Of a DNA stretch of 64,000 bases, positions 61,981-64,000 are shown piece by piece. Source of the DNA: Hyphomicrobiales bacterium. GTDB lineage: Bacteria > Pseudomonadota > Alphaproteobacteria > Rhizobiales > Xanthobacteraceae. The stretch lies in assembly GCA_017305455.1 (NCBI GenBank), contig JAFKKO010000112.1, forward strand, positions 1 to 64,000, in the 5' to 3' direction. Position 1 is the stretch's first letter, and each line of letters begins with the position of its first letter. The translations under genes were made by a program, and so were the position numbers. A model generated the notes under the pieces. The model was not told the origin of the DNA, searched no databases, and saw only the letters and a program-made list of their open reading frames with translations.

Positions 61981-63081
61981 ATGGCATTACGGGCTGGCGA
62001 CTGGATCGAGATTCGGAGCAAGGACGAAATTCTGCGGACGCTCGACAGGAATGGACGGCTGCAGGAGCTTCCCTTCATGCCGCAGATGTTTCAATACTGC
62101 GGCAAGCGCTTCAAAGTCTTCAAGCGCGCGCACAAGACCTGCGACACCGTCAATCCGGTCGCCGGACGTCGGCTCGCCGATGCGGTGCATCTGAACCTGC
62201 GCTGCGACGGCAAGGCTTACGGCGGCTGTCAGGCGGCATGCCTGCTGTTCTGGAAAGAGGCATGGCTCAAACCGATCGAAGCACCGAACGCCGTGGCCGA
62301 CTCCGCGTCTGGCATCGAGACTTCCGGGCATGAAGCGCCGGCGTCCAACGGCGGATGCACCGAGGAAGATGTCTGGCAGGCGACATCCGGCCCGGATGAG
62401 CAGCAAGGCGGCGTGCAACGATACTTCTGTCAGGCCACCCAGTTGCCGAGCTTTACCACGCGCCTGCCGTGGTGGGATGTCAGGCAGTATGTGGAAGACT
62501 TCGCGTCAGGGAATGTGCGGCTAAGCGCGATAGTCGCAGGCTTCAGCTACCTCGGCTGCTATCACCTCGCTCTGGCGAAACGGAACACGCTGGGACGGCC
62601 CACGCGCTGGCTCTACGACCAATTTCAAAAACTCCGGGGCGGCGTGCCCTACCCGCGACGAACCGGCACCCTGCCCCCCGGCGCCCCCACCCCGGTCGCG
62701 ACGCTAGATCTGCAGCCCGGCGAACTGGTTCGGGTGAAAACCCATCAGGAGATTCTTGCGACGCTTCACGGCATGCAAAACCGGGGCATGTTTTTTGACG
62801 CCGAACTTGTACCGTTCTGCGGCGGCGTCTATCGGGTGCAGGCGCGGGTGACACGATTTATCAACGAGAAGACCGGCACGATGGCGACGATGAAGACGCC
62901 CGCCGTCATTCTGGAGGGGGTGTGGTGTCAGTCGCGCTACAGCAATTGCCGGATGTTCTGCCCGAGAGGGATTTACTCATGGTGGCGGGAGGTGTGGCTG
63001 GAGAGGATCCCCGAGAATTCGCCCAGCCTGGAGCCTGCGAATGATCCGGAGTCCGCGAACTCGCACGCTCATTCCACATAA
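61981..63081 (+). CDS. Cysteine-rich two-module protein of unknown function
   Basis: This 366-residue protein has two related modules, at residues about 5-98 and 247-343. Each has a start like GDWIEIRSKDEILRTL or GELVRVKTHQEILATL, an FxxxxxxYCGxxFxV-like segment (C40, C280), a cysteine cluster (C75-x7-C83-x3-C87 and C316-x6-C323-x3-C327) and a tryptophan-rich end (FWKEAWLKPI, WWREVWLERI). The linker (100-245) has C126, C150 and C193 and a basic part. There is no signal peptide. I recall similar YCG...KRAHKTCDT modules in hypothetical proteins of diverse bacteria, without known function. ATG 61981 is used; a GTG at 61912 is possible. Co-transcription with the flippase suggests a polysaccharide role. 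Confidence 0.75.
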   Translation: MALRAGDWIEIRSKDEILRTLDRNGRLQELPFMPQMFQYCGKRFKVFKRAHKTCDTVNPVAGRRLADAVHLNLRCDGKAYGGCQAACLLFWKEAWLKPIEAPNAVADSASGIETSGHEAPASNGGCTEEDVWQATSGPDEQQGGVQRYFCQATQLPSFTTRLPWWDVRQYVEDFASGNVRLSAIVAGFSYLGCYHLALAKRNTLGRPTRWLYDQFQKLRGGVPYPRRTGTLPPGAPTPVATLDLQPGELVRVKTHQEILATLHGMQNRGMFFDAELVPFCGGVYRVQARVTRFINEKTGTMATMKTPAVILEGVWCQSRYSNCRMFCPRGIYSWWREVWLERIPENSPSLEPANDPESANSHAHST

Positions 63082-63115
63082 AATATAAAGTAGTGCCTGT
63101 TCGAATTGCGGCGCG

Positions 63116-64000
63116 TCACATCACCGAACGATGCGGCGTGAGCTTTCGCGCCAGACTGCGAAATGAACCGAGAAAGCGCACCACGGCGCCGGGAAGGAAA
63201 ATATACGCCAACGGTCTGGCCAATCCCGGAAGATCCGAAAACCTGACGCCAATCAGCTCACGGCGCCAGTGCCGGATTTCGGGCGCGACATCCGCGAAAG
63301 CAGCGCCCGCCCTGCGGCGCGAGCCGAAAAGAAAAATCGCGCACAACGCAAAATAGCGCCTTGCCTGCTGCTGCACATCGCGGCGCTTCGTCAGATCGCC
63401 GATCGAACGATCCGCGACATCGATAATCAGACTGACGACCTTCCAGACGTCCCGCAATATGACGCCGATCGAAAGGCCGGATGTCACCGTGTCATCATGC
63501 GTGGAATGCGTGCCGCACCGCTCATTCACAAGGCCGGCTCTTCCCGCCAACAACAGGGGAACCCAGACCGCCTTGTCAACGGTGTGCGGTCCCCAATCGG
63601 CGGGAAAACCTCCCGTTGAGCGGAGCGCGTCGGTGCGAAGCATGATCGTGCACATCGGAGCGAATATCAAACCGCCCAGCACTTCTCTTAGAATATCGAT
63701 CCCATCCCATACGCCGGTTTCCAGCCTGCGATTGACGACGGCGGGCAGCCGGTAGCCGCTCGAATATGAAATATCGCTCAAGGCGATCACGATCGGAACG
63801 CCCGGCTCGCGCCGAACCACATCGACGCACCGATCCAGGAGCCATGGCGCGACGAGATCGTCATCCGAGACGAATACGATGTACTCGCCTTTTGCTTCCG
63901 CCAGACAGGCGTTCCAGTTTGGAATAAGGCCGATATTGCTGGCTTGTCTGACAACATGAAGCCTTCGGTCGTCGAACGTCTCCAGCACCTGCGCGGTCTC
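63116..64000 (-). CDS. GT2-family glycosyltransferase (5' part outside window)
   Basis: The minus-strand frame continues past the right edge, so the N-terminus is missing. The visible part starts with ETAQVLETFDDRR, then NIGLIPNWNACLAEAKGEYI and VFVSDDDLVAPWLL, the DxD-type motif of GT-A GT2 enzymes, then MLRTDALRSTGGFPADWG. A C-terminal hydrophobic part follows. It is convergent with the cysteine-rich gene and belongs to the same polysaccharide region. Confidence 0.88.
   Translation of the reverse strand, partial: ETAQVLETFDDRRLHVVRQASNIGLIPNWNACLAEAKGEYIVFVSDDDLVAPWLLDRCVDVVRREPGVPIVIALSDISYSSGYRLPAVVNRRLETGVWDGIDILREVLGGLIFAPMCTIMLRTDALRSTGGFPADWGPHTVDKAVWVPLLLAGRAGLVNERCGTHSTHDDTVTSGLSIGVILRDVWKVVSLIIDVADRSIGDLTKRRDVQQQARRYFALCAIFLFGSRRRAGAAFADVAPEIRHWRRELIGVRFSDLPGLARPLAYIFLPGAVVRFLGSFRSLARKLTPHRSVM

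Noticed and set aside
1-64000. tRNA, rRNA, transposase or phage genes
   Set aside because: I found none by reading; short cloverleaf RNAs could be missed by eye, so a tRNA scan would be decisive.

Overview
The window is high-GC DNA from an alphaproteobacterium, most likely of the Bradyrhizobium / Rhodopseudomonas / Afipia / Nitrobacter group (Nitrobacteraceae). This rests on the GC-rich codon use, the protein types (STAS-fused MlaE, PmtA-like methyltransferase, plcP-agt pair, UDP-glucuronate epimerase LpsL) and the palindromic intergenic repeats typical of that group. I see no rRNA, tRNA, transposase, phage gene or CRISPR array. About 52 protein genes are supported; those at the two ends are cut by the window.

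Region 1 (1-12.5 kb) holds envelope-lipid and housekeeping genes. An Mla-type lipid transport operon (mlaE-mlaF-mlaD) is followed by a dipeptide epimerase, an MFS transporter, an acidic protein of unknown function and a PLP dehydratase. Then comes a compact unit of PmtA-like methyltransferase, PlcP-like metallophosphoesterase and Agt-like glycosyltransferase, which looks like a phosphate-starvation lipid-remodelling module. PHO-box-like direct repeats lie in front of two of its genes. thiD, a stand-alone AsnC-type domain, a diheme cytochrome c and a cytochrome c' complete the region.

Region 2 (12.5-36.4 kb) is an LPS and nucleotide-sugar island. It contains murJ, a GnnA/GnnB-like pair (UDP-GlcNAc3N for a diaminoglucose lipid A), manC, lpsL (UDP-GalA), a methyltransferase-GT2 fusion, two GT-C-type membrane proteins, an LptF-like permease and gmd. 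A QuiNAc-type O-antigen initiation set (4,6-dehydratase, 4-reductase-like protein, phosphoglycosyl transferase) is scattered through it. The complete ADP-heptose pathway with WaaF (hldE, hldD, waaF, gmhA, gmhB) is also present.

Region 3 (36.4-47.4 kb) is a mixed segment: a diguanylate cyclase with an intact GGEEF motif and I-site, two ketopantoate-reductase-family paralogues, a chromate transporter, an ABC-F ATPase, small unknown proteins, a VanZ-like protein and a PP2A-like phosphatase. Its gaps hold several families of inverted repeats.

Region 4 (47.4-64 kb) is a secretion and exopolysaccharide island. A type I secretion ABC protein and its HlyD-type adaptor lie downstream of a 1262-residue secreted protein (beta-helix, nine Ig-like repeats, RTX-like C-terminus). 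Next comes a polysaccharide operon (acyltransferase, FemAB/GNAT-like protein, GT4, GT2) divergent from a Wzx-type flippase and an unusual cysteine-rich two-module protein, and a truncated GT2. The main candidates for something undescribed are this cysteine-rich protein with its flippase partner, the secreted beta-helix/Ig protein, and the methyltransferase-GT2 fusion beside its two GT-C proteins.
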